64,000 nucleotides of DNA from an uncultured bacterium (GTDB lineage: Bacteria; Armatimonadota; UBA5829). Made by a program: the position numbers and the translations under genes. Position 1 is the first letter of the stretch; each line of letters begins with the position of its first letter. The DNA lies in contig CALJES010000011.1 of the NCBI GenBank assembly GCA_938074205.1, positions 186,001-250,000 on the forward strand, in the 5' to 3' direction. This document shows, piece by piece, positions 1-9,333 of the stretch. The notes under the pieces were generated by a model that saw only the letters and a program-made list of their open reading frames with translations, had not been told where the DNA came from and ran no database searches.

Positions 1-1
1 A

Positions 2-2503
2 GAAGAGCTCGATGGACTGCGTCGAGCAGCCGAGGAGCAAAAATCATCCCATTTAGATCTAACGCGACGGCTTGCTGAGAAGCGGGGTGCTCTTCAAGCT
101 GTTACAGAGCGCGTCAAACAGATCGAGGCTAGTATTGGGGTCAAAAGCAGCCAGCTGGCCGATCTTCAAACTATGCGTCGCGAGACTGACCGCCACAGAG
201 CTGAAGCTCTGGTTCGAACGGATGAATTACGTCACAAAATCGAAACCTTGCAAAAGGAAATTGCTGAGTTAGAGGAAATGCGTGACGAATATGGGGCTCG
301 GGTAGAGAAACTGAAGGCGCAGGCAGACATAGTCTCGCGTGAGCTTGCCTCGCAAATGTCACGTCTTAATACCCTTCAGGAAATGGCGGAGAGTCACGAA
401 GGCTTTTTCGAAGGTGTGAAAAGCGTTATGGATGCTGCCGCCAAGGGTATCCTTGAGGGCGAGTACGCAGTGGTCGCCGACGTCATCACTGTTCCAGAAG
501 GACTCGAGACAGCAATTGAAACCGCGCTCGGTACCAGCTTGCAGGACATAATAACCAACTCCGTGGACGAGGCAAAGAAAGCCATCGAGTTTCTAAAAGC
601 TCAGCAGGCAGGCAGAGCTACGTTCTTGCCGCTCTCGGCGATACGAATTGCTGACAAGGAAATTCGTGGGGTTGCGGAGGGCAAAAATGGTTTGCTGGGA
701 ATTGCTTCAAGCCTTGTAAGTTTTCCTGCCAAATACGGCCCCGCGATTAGATCGTTGCTTGGAAGAGTGCTAATTGCAGACAACATAGACAGTGCTTTGT
801 CTATAGCGCGACTGGCTACTGGTTGGAGCAAGGTAGTTGCCGTCGAGGGCGAGCTCATTATGCCTACCGGTGCAATTACTGGAGGGGTTGTTAGAGGTAA
901 GGCTACAGGTTTGATTGCTAGAAAGCGGCTGCTCACAAAGCTCCAGGAGAGCGTGAAAGAGCTTAAGAAGCGGGCCGATGATATTGCTGCGCAGTTGGCC
1001 AAATATGAACAAGATATTGCGGAGTGCGTATCACAACTGCAATCTAGGCAAAACGCACTCGCAAGCAAGCACGCTGCTTTGAGTGAACAAGAAAAACTTG
1101 TGAGTCTTCTCGAACGTGATATTTCGTCAACCGATAAACAGATTGCGTCTGTCACGGCAGAGATTACAGAGTTGAATAAGCGACTCGAAGAGGAGCGCAA
1201 CCATAAATTGATACTGCAATCTGAGTTGTCAGATGTTGATCAACAGGACACCGGCTTGGATCAGGAGCTGGCTGATGCCGAACAAAGGTTACAGTTCCTG
1301 CAGGATAGGATTTCCGAGGAGCGCACGCTGCTTACTCAGCTTAAGGTCGACCACGCAAGTCTTGCGGAGCGCAATCGCGCGTTGGCAAAATCGGTGGAGG
1401 ACCATCGCGTTGCTATCGAGCAAATAGAGTGTGCCATCGCGGATCGAGCGCGTGAGGTGGACGCAATCGTGGCCGAAACCGAGGATGTGCGTGAGCAATT
1501 GAGCTCGTTCGATGCAGAACTTTTGATACAGCGTGATCTCCTACACGCGGCTGAACGCCGGTTGAACGAGCTAACGGCTAGTCGGGCTGATGCGCTGACG
1601 CGCACAGCTGAATTGGATGATAATATTCGGTTCTTAACCAACCAAAGAAACGAAAAGACGACTGAAGCTCACGAAGCCGAAGTCAAACTGGCGCGGCTGG
1701 AAGTTCAGCTCAACCAGATTGCAGATAGGCTATTTCAGGAGTATGAGCTCAGCTATGAGCAGGCTTTGGAATGGCCTGATGAAGAACTCGACGTCGAGCG
1801 CGGGGCAGCGGCAGAGGTGGCGCGGCTTCGTCGTGAACTCAAGGAAATGGGGGCGGTTAATACTGGTGCAATTCAGGAGTATCAGCGCATTAAGGAACGC
1901 TGGGATTTTCTTACTGAGCAGCGCACCGACCTCGAGAACGCAAAAGCACAGATCACAGAGGCCATCCGCGAGATAGACGCTAATACACGAGGAATGTTCC
2001 TGAATACATTCGCCGGTGTCTCGACGAGTTTCGAACTAACTTTCGCAAAGCTTTTCGGTGGAGGTACGGCGAAACTGGCTTTGACCGACCCCAACAATAT
2101 TCTAGAGACTGGCATCGAAATTTCAGTCCAACCGCCTGGCAAGAAAATGCAAGACTTGGCTTTACTTTCCGGCGGCGAGAAAGCTCTTACGGCCGCCGCT
2201 TTAATGTTTGCTCTACTTATGGTGAAACCAAGTCCTGTTATTGTGTTGGACGAGGTGGATGCACCTCTTGACGAAAGCAATGTCGAACGATTTGCTGATC
2301 TTCTGCGTTCGTTTGCCGCGAGGTCACAGTTTTTAGTGGTAACACACAACCGTGCCACTATGGAGGCAGCAGACAGCCTTTATGGCGTGACGATGCAAGA
2401 ACCAGGTGTAAGCAAGCTCGTGTCGGTACGCCTGGCTTCCGAGGGTTCCGCTAACGAAGAACCATTAACAGCTTCGCCGAGCCTTGGCTTGCGTGAATCT
2501 TGA
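2..2503 (+). CDS. smc: Chromosome segregation protein SMC, C-terminal part (gene starts before the window)
   Basis: SMC is the ATPase subunit of the bacterial condensin complex that compacts and segregates the chromosome. The reading frame is open from base 2, so the N-terminal ATPase half and the first coiled coil lie outside the window. What is visible, in order, is the end of a charged coiled coil, a hinge domain (roughly bases 390-880, with a Gly-rich segment near ITGGVVRG), a long Glu/Lys/Arg-rich second coiled coil, and the C-terminal ATPase lobe. That lobe has the ABC signature LLSGGEKALTAAAL and the Walker B stretch VIVLDEVDAPLD followed by the H-loop VVTHN. It ends with a short, low-complexity tail. 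It stands apart from the downstream glycan genes, with over 220 bp between them. The identity is very secure. Confidence 0.96.
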   Translation, partial: EELDGLRRAAEEQKSSHLDLTRRLAEKRGALQAVTERVKQIEASIGVKSSQLADLQTMRRETDRHRAEALVRTDELRHKIETLQKEIAELEEMRDEYGARVEKLKAQADIVSRELASQMSRLNTLQEMAESHEGFFEGVKSVMDAAAKGILEGEYAVVADVITVPEGLETAIETALGTSLQDIITNSVDEAKKAIEFLKAQQAGRATFLPLSAIRIADKEIRGVAEGKNGLLGIASSLVSFPAKYGPAIRSLLGRVLIADNIDSALSIARLATGWSKVVAVEGELIMPTGAITGGVVRGKATGLIARKRLLTKLQESVKELKKRADDIAAQLAKYEQDIAECVSQLQSRQNALASKHAALSEQEKLVSLLERDISSTDKQIASVTAEITELNKRLEEERNHKLILQSELSDVDQQDTGLDQELADAEQRLQFLQDRISEERTLLTQLKVDHASLAERNRALAKSVEDHRVAIEQIECAIADRAREVDAIVAETEDVREQLSSFDAELLIQRDLLHAAERRLNELTASRADALTRTAELDDNIRFLTNQRNEKTTEAHEAEVKLARLEVQLNQIADRLFQEYELSYEQALEWPDEELDVERGAAAEVARLRRELKEMGAVNTGAIQEYQRIKERWDFLTEQRTDLENAKAQITEAIREIDANTRGMFLNTFAGVSTSFELTFAKLFGGGTAKLALTDPNNILETGIEISVQPPGKKMQDLALLSGGEKALTAAALMFALLMVKPSPVIVLDEVDAPLDESNVERFADLLRSFAARSQFLVVTHNRATMEAADSLYGVTMQEPGVSKLVSVRLASEGSANEEPLTASPSLGLRES

Positions 2504-2622
2504 CAAAACTGAAAAGCAATTGCGCTGAGCGACCTTTGGGGTAATAATGCGCTACCGGAGATGGAAAAGTTCCTCAGGGAACATTTAATATGCGGGTTGG
2601 CGTAATCACATGCAACAGGTAG

Positions 2623-2636
2623 TAATTAATAATTAA
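2623..2636. repeat. Tandem heptamer TAATTAA x2
   Basis: Two perfect copies of TAATTAA stand end to end in the AT-rich gap between smc and the export gene. This is too short to call a mobile or structural element. It is noted because another, longer heptamer array occurs at 18011. Confidence 0.5.
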
Positions 2637-2670
2637 TAGGTGTTGCGAAGCTAAAGAAGGGTTCCTTGAA

Positions 2671-2689
2671 AGCAATAATACGTATTGCT
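2671..2689. promoter_or_regulatory. Operator-like dyad before the exopolysaccharide locus
   Basis: A perfect 7-bp inverted repeat, AGCAATA, five bases, TATTGCT, with the 10-bp palindrome AATACGTATT at its centre. It lies about 40 bp before the start of the first gene of the glycan locus. It has no U-run and is too weak to be a terminator, so a dimeric regulator site is the likelier reading. No convincing -35/-10 pair was found in the 2504-2730 gap, so the role is inferred only from position and symmetry. Confidence 0.35.
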
Positions 2690-2730
2690 AGTCACAAACT
2701 AGGTGTAAGGGTCGCTAAGGAGGTATGCGC

Positions 2731-3705
2731 GTGGAGAGGCTGATAGCTACTGTAGTAATCGGCGTGTGTGTTGCAGCACTGCTGGTTGGTTTGGCATTGC
2801 CTGCTGTGGGGCAGGACTCCAATTCCGTGGCTAGCTCAGTCGAATCTCTGGTAACGTCTGCTGCAGGTGATAACTACCGGTTAACTGAGGAAGACGTGAT
2901 CCAACTCGATGTGTGGAATGAGCCTCAGCTATCCAAACAGCAGCTTCAGATAACTCCTGATGGCAAAGCGAACATAGCGTTCATTGGGGAGGTTCAAGCT
3001 GCAGGCCTAACCCAGAAAGAGCTTGCAGATCTTGTCTCCAAGAAACTGGAAGAGGCCGGTATTGTAGCGAATGCCAAGGTGCAGATAACGTTGCTTTCTA
3101 TACATAAGCCTCGCTGCCGCGTGCTCGGAGCCGTCAATCGGCCGGGAGAAGTCATATTCAAAGAGGGCGACACCATAATGGATGCAATTGCCCAAGCAGG
3201 GAGCTATCAAGAGAATGCTTGGTTGGAGAAAGCAACCCTCACGCGTAAAGGTTCGGATGAACCCATGCCGATTGATTTGCGCAAACTATTCAATTATGGT
3301 GACCTGTCTCAGAATTTGGAACTCAAAAATGGCGACACAATCTTCATACCTCCTGCGATATACTCGAGTCAGATATACGTCCTGGGCTTCGTAGCTCGTC
3401 CAGGCATTTATCCGTTGAAGGAGAAAACGACTGCACTCGCTGCGATTACTCTGGCAGGCGGTCCCACTGACCGAGGCAGACTTACCGGTACTGTGGTAAT
3501 TCGCGGTGCGCCCGGTAGTCCGCGTCGTGTGCCATGTGATTTGGCGAAATTGATAAATGAAGGCGATCTGAGTCAAGATGTTGTTCTGGAGCCGGGTGAC
3601 GTCGTAATTGTCCCAGAAACAAAAAGACCAAGATGGGACGTCATATCGCAGTTGCTTAACACAGTTGTCAACATAGGCTACCTTCGCCGCTATGGAATAT
3701 TCTGA
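2731..3705 (+). CDS. Wza-like polysaccharide export protein with SLBB domains
   Basis: Predicted periplasmic/outer-envelope export protein that would carry the finished polysaccharide across the outer barrier, working with the Wzc-like protein next door. The N-terminus is a signal peptide (hydrophobic stretch ending near ALPAVGQ). A poly_export (PES) domain follows at about residues 45-130 (YRLTEEDVIQLDVW, then ITPDGKANIAFIGEVQAAG), then two SLBB-type repeats (RVLGAVNRPGEVIF and YVLGFVARPGIYPL). I chose GTG 2731 rather than ATG 2725: the AAGGAGG site at 2717-2723 is 1 base from the ATG but 7 from the GTG. Length (about 325 residues) is normal for the smaller Wza relatives. There is no lipobox Cys after the signal peptide, unlike E. 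coli Wza, so membrane anchoring may differ. Confidence 0.9.
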   Translation: MERLIATVVIGVCVAALLVGLALPAVGQDSNSVASSVESLVTSAAGDNYRLTEEDVIQLDVWNEPQLSKQQLQITPDGKANIAFIGEVQAAGLTQKELADLVSKKLEEAGIVANAKVQITLLSIHKPRCRVLGAVNRPGEVIFKEGDTIMDAIAQAGSYQENAWLEKATLTRKGSDEPMPIDLRKLFNYGDLSQNLELKNGDTIFIPPAIYSSQIYVLGFVARPGIYPLKEKTTALAAITLAGGPTDRGRLTGTVVIRGAPGSPRRVPCDLAKLINEGDLSQDVVLEPGDVVIVPETKRPRWDVISQLLNTVVNIGYLRRYGIF

Positions 3706-3799
3706 GGGAGTTCATACACTCATCGGATGCGCTTTTTGGTACCTGTTCGATTCATAAAGCACAGCAGACATTTCAGGGCAATAGGTCAGGAGGCACGTA

Positions 3800-5899
3800 G
3801 TGGAATTCTGGCGTTACTACAGGATCATACGTAGAAGGCGATGGCTTATCATACTTGGTATGGTTGTGTGTATCGGTGCAGTGGCCTCCCATATCATTTT
3901 CTCTCCTCAAATGTACACGGGGCGTACAACGCTTATGGAATCCTTAGGGATGTCCAAAGAGGGAGTATCCCCGTTTCCGGAAATGCGATCTCCTTTACTT
4001 TTGGATATTCAGGTTCGGCTATCCAACCTGGCAAGTCTTGCCACCAGCAACAAGGTCATGCAAGACGCTATCATGATGCTTAGGGATCTTGGTTCGGTTT
4101 ATTCCGACCAGGAGCTCTTGGCTGCAACAAAAGTCGAGCCTGTTAGAGATACGAATATTTTGGCAATAGAAGTAACTTTGCCTGATCCGGTGGAGGCAAA
4201 AAAGGCGGCCGATGTCATAGCAAGTGCCTTCAAGAACGCGTATAAAGAGCTCAATACCGAAGCGGTTGAGAAAAGTCGGGAGTTCATAGAGGCTCAGATC
4301 GAATCTACGCGTAGGGAAATGATAAGGGCGCAGAACGCGCTAAGACGGTTCAAGGAACAGAATCAGATAGTTGACGTTCAGTTGGCTAGCCAGTCTGTTG
4401 TGCAGCGCCTCGCTCAGGTAAAGAGCGAGTTGAACAGTGCTAATGCTGCCTACGAAGCCGCTAGAGCCAGCGCAAAGAGGTTAGAAGCTGACCTGGCAAA
4501 AATGCCGCAGTGGCAGGAAGCCAGCCGCCAAACATCTAGAGACCCGATTTGGCAAAGCTTGATGGATCAACTGGTCAAACTTGAAGCGGCGCGCGCTTCG
4601 ATGACTTCCGGCGGTCCTGGACAATATAGGCGCTTACCGAATCACCCCGACGTTGTAGCGATTGATAGCCAGATTCAAGATGTGAAAGCCAAGTTGCAAA
4701 AGGTTCAGGAAACCTCTGTTGCGGCCGTGACAATGGCGCAGAACCCCAACCGGACTTCCGCAATAGACAGATGGATAGTGGCGAAAGTTGAGGAGGCGAG
4801 TGCGGATGCCAGACGCAGAGCTATGAATAGGGTTCTTCAGGATGTGCGTCAAGAGCTGTCTACCTTACCTGAAAAGGAAGCCAAGCTAGCTGAGTTAGAT
4901 ACGGATGTCAAAGCTGCTACGCAGACCTACGGTTTAATGAGATCAAAGCTGGATGAGGCGAGGATCAGCGAGCAGCAGGCGAAACAGGAGCGGGCGCTGA
5001 AGACAATCGACCCTGCGTACGTTTTTCCTGTGAGCAAGAGACCTCTACTCAAACTAATACTGGCTTTGTTGCTGAGCCCGATTCTTGGCATTGGATTAGC
5101 GTTCTTGCTTCACTACACGGACAACACAGTCAGAACACCCCAAGATGCAGAAAAACTGCTAGGGCTCCCTGTGCATGCGGCGATTCCTGCATCTCGAGCA
5201 CACTCGCTTCCGCGTCAAAAGTGCCCGGAGATCGTTAGTGTTGCGTACCAGATGCTGACGTCAAACCTGTGGATCGCGAATCAGAATCAAGGGGTTAACT
5301 CTGTCGCGTTGGTGAGCGCAGAACCCGACGTGGGCAGAAGCATTACCGCTTCTAATCTGGCTGTAGCTCTTGCTGGGGAGGGCGCTAGGGTTATACTCGT
5401 GGATGCCGATTTTAGGCAGCCCGCTCAGCACTTGATATTTGGCGTAGACAACAAAGTTGGTTTGAGTAATTTGCTCAGCGGTGGCGCGGTGATGGAAGAT
5501 GTACTAGCAGCCACGAGGGTGCAGGGTCTCCTGCTGGTGCCCTCGGGTCCCATACCCGACAACCCCGTGAAGTTGCTGCGTGCTCCGGAGATGAGGGAAT
5601 TCGTAGACCAGGCGAGACAAGTAGCCGACTTCGTTATCTATGATACCCCCGCTGGAGTTACCTTCCCCGATGCAGTGCTTGTCGCTGCTCACGTCGGCAA
5701 TGCCGTCATCGTGCATTGTGCGGGGCGGGTGCCCAGAGGCAGCGAGGAAGAGTTTAAGACAAGGCTCGAATCAGCCGGCGTCCGGTTACTTGGAACCGTG
5801 CTAAACAAGGTTGGGCGAGAAGATTTCAGCGGGTACGTCCATTACTACCGCTCGTATGAGGGGGTTGCTGTCCCGCAGTTGCCTGGCAAGAAAGCCTGA
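3800..5899 (+). CDS. Wzc-like chain-length regulator / BY-kinase with altered Walker A
   Basis: Polysaccharide co-polymerase fused to a bacterial tyrosine-kinase-like domain; it would set chain length and gate export with the Wza-like protein. Order: Wzz domain with a first membrane segment (about residues 14-34), a long periplasmic coiled coil (residues 150-410), a second membrane segment (about 415-440), then the kinase-like domain. Walker A' (VILVDADFRQP) and Walker B (FVIYDTPAG) are intact. The P-loop reads SAEPDVGRSITASN, so the usual catalytic Lys is Arg513 and the second Ser/Thr is Ile. The C-terminus has a Tyr cluster (Y679, Y682, Y683, Y686), the normal autophosphorylation site. It begins with GTG behind a good AGGAGG site. 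The Lys to Arg change suggests weak or lost kinase activity; the structural role could persist. Confidence 0.92.
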   Translation: MEFWRYYRIIRRRRWLIILGMVVCIGAVASHIIFSPQMYTGRTTLMESLGMSKEGVSPFPEMRSPLLLDIQVRLSNLASLATSNKVMQDAIMMLRDLGSVYSDQELLAATKVEPVRDTNILAIEVTLPDPVEAKKAADVIASAFKNAYKELNTEAVEKSREFIEAQIESTRREMIRAQNALRRFKEQNQIVDVQLASQSVVQRLAQVKSELNSANAAYEAARASAKRLEADLAKMPQWQEASRQTSRDPIWQSLMDQLVKLEAARASMTSGGPGQYRRLPNHPDVVAIDSQIQDVKAKLQKVQETSVAAVTMAQNPNRTSAIDRWIVAKVEEASADARRRAMNRVLQDVRQELSTLPEKEAKLAELDTDVKAATQTYGLMRSKLDEARISEQQAKQERALKTIDPAYVFPVSKRPLLKLILALLLSPILGIGLAFLLHYTDNTVRTPQDAEKLLGLPVHAAIPASRAHSLPRQKCPEIVSVAYQMLTSNLWIANQNQGVNSVALVSAEPDVGRSITASNLAVALAGEGARVILVDADFRQPAQHLIFGVDNKVGLSNLLSGGAVMEDVLAATRVQGLLLVPSGPIPDNPVKLLRAPEMREFVDQARQVADFVIYDTPAGVTFPDAVLVAAHVGNAVIVHCAGRVPRGSEEEFKTRLESAGVRLLGTVLNKVGREDFSGYVHYYRSYEGVAVPQLPGKKA

Positions 5900-6046
5900 A
5901 AAGGTCCGTTGAGACCGTAGGAGGTAGGAGGTTGCTGCAGTCCAACCCGGGACGAGTTACATCCATCTTTTGAACCCTGAGCTTTCCTGGGAGCTTTGTA
6001 GTATAGATCAGCCCTAGTTATTGGTGGAGAAGGCCGAAATTTCAAG

Positions 6047-7681
6047 ATGCGAGAGTCAATAGCAGAGAGTAAGGAAATTGTAGTTGACAAAGGTGCGTCT
6101 GTGTATGTACGGCACCGTGTGGGACTGCTTATTGCTACCGGATTGCTATTTCTGGTCGTGCAGTGGCCTCAGCTCAAGGAGTGGTGGAAGGTCTGGGAAG
6201 CACCTTATAGCTACTTCTCACACGGACCTCTGGTGCCGTTTATCGCAGCTTATATGGCGTGGGCTAACAGGAAGCGGCTTGCGGCCATGCGGCTTCATTA
6301 CTGGTGGCCTGGGTGCGTGGTCCTACTGGTTTCGGTGGCGGCGCTTGTCACCGGGAACTGGATAGAGTCTGCGTCGGTGCGGGCGGGGGCGTTCCTATTG
6401 ATGATATTTGGTATCCTCCTCTCGCTTTTGGGGCCTACCGCTACTCGGATACTCGCCGTGCCGGTGCTGTTTCTCATCACGATGATTCCTCTCGCTCCCA
6501 GCGTGTTGGATAGCGCAACTGGTCGGTTGCAGATCCAGTCGGCAGCAGTGGCGGCAAAAGTTTTTCAGCTTACTGGACACGAGGCACAGCTTCAGGGCTC
6601 GACCATATACTCTTCTGACCTTCCTGAGCCGCTAATAGTAGGAATCCCCTGTAGCGGACTCAGAACTTTCATCTCATTGACTACGTTCACGATCTTCTTC
6701 ATATATTTAATACGAGCCGCTTGGTGGAAGAAGGTAGTTCTACTCGCTATGGCTTTTCCGCTGAGCATACTAACCAATTCCCTTCGCATAGCAATGATTG
6801 GTTACGTGGGTTTTTGGTCCGGCTCTGCGGAAGCCATGCATAAATTCCACGATTACAGCGGGTATATCGGATTGGCGATATGCTTCGCAATATTATTCGG
6901 AATAGCTAAGTTGATCAAAGCGAACACGTTTGGTCTGCAGGAACCCAAAACCCCGCGTCCGTCGTTTGAAATGGTTACCCGCAGACCGGTTCACGATGCT
7001 CTTGTTGGTGTCCTTGTAATAGTCCTGGTTGGCGGAGCAGGCTTTGCTCAAGCGTACGGCAGTCCGTTGGCGCCGAAGACAAAAGGTCGTATCAACAGGG
7101 CGGCGATACCAATGGCTTTTGGGAAATGGGTTGGTCAGGATGCGGAGATAGACAAACTGACTAGAGAGTGGCTAAAATCCGGCGATTTGTTGCACCGGGT
7201 CTATGTGGAGCATTCAGACTATGGACGTGAAGTGGACGTTTTCATAACGGCTTCCAAAGACCCCGATGCCTTCCACGACCCTCATATGTGCTTGCAGGGC
7301 GGTGGAAGTCCGATATCAGACGACAAGATGATAACCCTCAAGTTTACACGGCCCAAACCCATAGTTGTTCGCGCCACGTTTCTGGAGTCCGCCAACGATT
7401 ATGATCACTTTATAGTCGTCTACTGGTATATGTTGGGAGCCGACAGCATGCCCAGAACGAACGATGTCTGGGCGAGAAATAGGGCTGAGTTGGTTAAGGA
7501 TCTTAAATGGCTAATGCTGAACCCAGGAGCTACTGAGGAATTGAAACGGCGTGTCGAGTCTAGGCAGTTCAAATGGTATAGGTTCTCTACTATGGTCCTG
7601 ACCGATACGGAAACCGACCTGCGGTATCTAAAAGAATTTATTCGGGAGTTCGTGGCACATACAAAGGACTTCGGGGAATGA
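6047..7681 (+). CDS. Exosortase fused to EpsI domain
   Basis: Exosortases are multi-membrane-span cysteine transpeptidases that cut C-terminal sorting tags (PEP-CTERM type) and are usually found beside exopolysaccharide genes; EpsI is their usual partner. Here both are in one 544-residue protein. The N-terminal half has about eight membrane segments, the SYFSHGPLVP motif (residues 55-64) and the predicted catalytic triad: Cys202 in GIPCSGLRTF, Arg247 in NSLRIAMIGY and His268 in HDYSGYIG. The EpsI part starts near residue 310 with a membrane segment and carries the conserved DPHMCLQGGGSPI stretch. The stop overlaps the start of the next gene by 4 bp (ATGA), so translation is probably coupled. 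No PEP-CTERM protein is encoded in this window. The family call is firm; the substrate is unknown. Confidence 0.93.
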   Translation: MRESIAESKEIVVDKGASVYVRHRVGLLIATGLLFLVVQWPQLKEWWKVWEAPYSYFSHGPLVPFIAAYMAWANRKRLAAMRLHYWWPGCVVLLVSVAALVTGNWIESASVRAGAFLLMIFGILLSLLGPTATRILAVPVLFLITMIPLAPSVLDSATGRLQIQSAAVAAKVFQLTGHEAQLQGSTIYSSDLPEPLIVGIPCSGLRTFISLTTFTIFFIYLIRAAWWKKVVLLAMAFPLSILTNSLRIAMIGYVGFWSGSAEAMHKFHDYSGYIGLAICFAILFGIAKLIKANTFGLQEPKTPRPSFEMVTRRPVHDALVGVLVIVLVGGAGFAQAYGSPLAPKTKGRINRAAIPMAFGKWVGQDAEIDKLTREWLKSGDLLHRVYVEHSDYGREVDVFITASKDPDAFHDPHMCLQGGGSPISDDKMITLKFTRPKPIVVRATFLESANDYDHFIVVYWYMLGADSMPRTNDVWARNRAELVKDLKWLMLNPGATEELKRRVESRQFKWYRFSTMVLTDTETDLRYLKEFIREFVAHTKDFGE

Positions 7682-9303
7682 GAATTGCGAGACTGATAGG
7701 GTCGCTTTCTGAGGGTGTCACCAGGCTTTTTGAAGGTTCTGGAGGTGTTCCGGCCAAGTACGGACAGGTCCTCAGCATTCTGAGGAGATTAAGGTTCGCT
7801 CTATCTCCCGCATGGCGCAAGTTCGTTAGGGTTTTGACCATAATCATCGGTCTTGCACTTTTCTTAGGGACGCAGCTCGTGCTCGGACGGGCAATCGCCA
7901 ATGCGGAGAGATGGTGGTTCTTGATACTGATGGGCTACGTGTCGCTGGGAGCTGCCATCCTGGCGATCAGATCGGTTGTCTTAATGATTGCTATCTGGCT
8001 CGTTCTAATTCCGTGGACGTGGCATTACCCAATCAGGTCAGCAAAGTACTATTTCAGTTTCGATCTTCTTGCCTTTACATTGGTTACCGTTATTGTAGTA
8101 GCTAGGGTGTTGTCGAGGAGAGTGCGACTGCCCTCGCTTTGTCCGGCTGAGTGGTTGCTCTTGTTATCCATGGGCTACGTTAACCTTTGGCCTGTGATAC
8201 AGAAAAGAATCCAGGAAGGCTCTTGGGGTTTGGGAGCACTCGGCGACGTTTGGCGTATCGTTCTTGTACCTCCTGTCGTCTATTTTGTAGTTCGTAGCGC
8301 TCTAGAGTCAGAGCGCAACATTCGGCTTCTTGTCTATACTCTTGTAGTCGTAGGTGTTCTATGGACAATCTCTAGCTTTTATGAGCATTACACCGGTTAC
8401 CAATGGCACAGTGCGCTAACCGGCAGACCTGTGCTTTTGGAGTGGCGCGACGTAGGGAAAGGACGCGCAATAGGGCCTTCAGACGGACAGCTACCGCCAG
8501 GCATAGTTTTCTGTGCAACTATCTTGATGACGCTGCACGTTGCAACCTTCGCGAGGCGGTTTATTGGATTGGTTTTTTGGTACGCGTTGGCCGGATTAAT
8601 GACAGCAGCCTTGTTCTTCACTTACACGCGCACCTCTTATGCAGCTTTTGTTGTGGCATTGCTCATCATGGTGGCCATCGGGCGCGGGCGCCGCGGATAC
8701 TATCTCGTTTACCTGGTGGCCTTGTTGGCCGTATTTATAGCGATGATGCCAACCCTATTGGGAATACAGCAGTTCTTTACAAGGATTACCGACCCAGAGA
8801 ATTACTACGGTCGAATGGCAATGTCTAGGACGGCGTGGAATATTGCGAAGGACCACTTCTGGTTTGGCGCAGGAGATCTGCGCGATCAGTCATTACTTTT
8901 CCGATACGTAAGTTCGTGGAAGCACCCTGGCGGGCGACACGGCAAACCGTATTACTATCCCGATAACGACTATTTGGTGGTTTTTGGCGAGCGCGGTATA
9001 TTCGGGTTCCTGCTTTACTATGGCGCGCTTATAGGTTTTGCTTGGCTCTTCTTGCGAGTTCGAAACGAGCTTCCACGAGGTGATTTGCTCGGCACCAACT
9101 TGGCATCCACAGCTCTTGCATTCTCAGTGGCAGTCTTTATTGCGGCAGCATTTACTCAACTTCGTTACAATCCTTACCTGTATTATCTCCTTTTTACTTA
9201 TGCTGCTCTTGTGGTTCGTTCTAGGCAGATTCACGGTGCCGAGCAGCCTGCCAAAATTGAGAGGGCTCCCTCAGCGAGTGCGGCCTTCGTTCCTGTGCGC
9301 TAG
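7678..9303 (+). CDS. O-antigen ligase / Wzy-like polymerase membrane protein
   Basis: Integral membrane protein of about 541 residues with some 11-12 hydrophobic segments and a large loop near residues 365-430, the layout of the Wzy/WaaL (O-antigen ligase) family. The loop contains the MSRTAWNIAKDHFWFGAGDL and KPYYYPDNDYLVVFGERGIFG stretches; the second resembles the family's H/N-xxL...GxxG segment. The protein either polymerises glycan repeat units on the outer face of the inner membrane or attaches glycan to an acceptor; sequence alone cannot separate the two. It overlaps the exosortase gene by 4 bp, as seen in other exosortase-linked EPS loci. The first 45 residues are soluble and poorly conserved, so the true start could be slightly downstream. 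Confidence 0.85.
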   Translation: MRIARLIGSLSEGVTRLFEGSGGVPAKYGQVLSILRRLRFALSPAWRKFVRVLTIIIGLALFLGTQLVLGRAIANAERWWFLILMGYVSLGAAILAIRSVVLMIAIWLVLIPWTWHYPIRSAKYYFSFDLLAFTLVTVIVVARVLSRRVRLPSLCPAEWLLLLSMGYVNLWPVIQKRIQEGSWGLGALGDVWRIVLVPPVVYFVVRSALESERNIRLLVYTLVVVGVLWTISSFYEHYTGYQWHSALTGRPVLLEWRDVGKGRAIGPSDGQLPPGIVFCATILMTLHVATFARRFIGLVFWYALAGLMTAALFFTYTRTSYAAFVVALLIMVAIGRGRRGYYLVYLVALLAVFIAMMPTLLGIQQFFTRITDPENYYGRMAMSRTAWNIAKDHFWFGAGDLRDQSLLFRYVSSWKHPGGRHGKPYYYPDNDYLVVFGERGIFGFLLYYGALIGFAWLFLRVRNELPRGDLLGTNLASTALAFSVAVFIAAAFTQLRYNPYLYYLLFTYAALVVRSRQIHGAEQPAKIERAPSASAAFVPVR

Positions 9304-9333
9304 GTTGGAACGAACGATTGAAGGTGCAAGCTT

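Noticed and set aside
601-1200. 199-codon open frame on the minus strand opposite smc
   Set aside because: It lies wholly inside the conserved SMC frame, is Ser/Leu/Arg-rich as antisense frames often are, and has no domain or ribosome-binding site.
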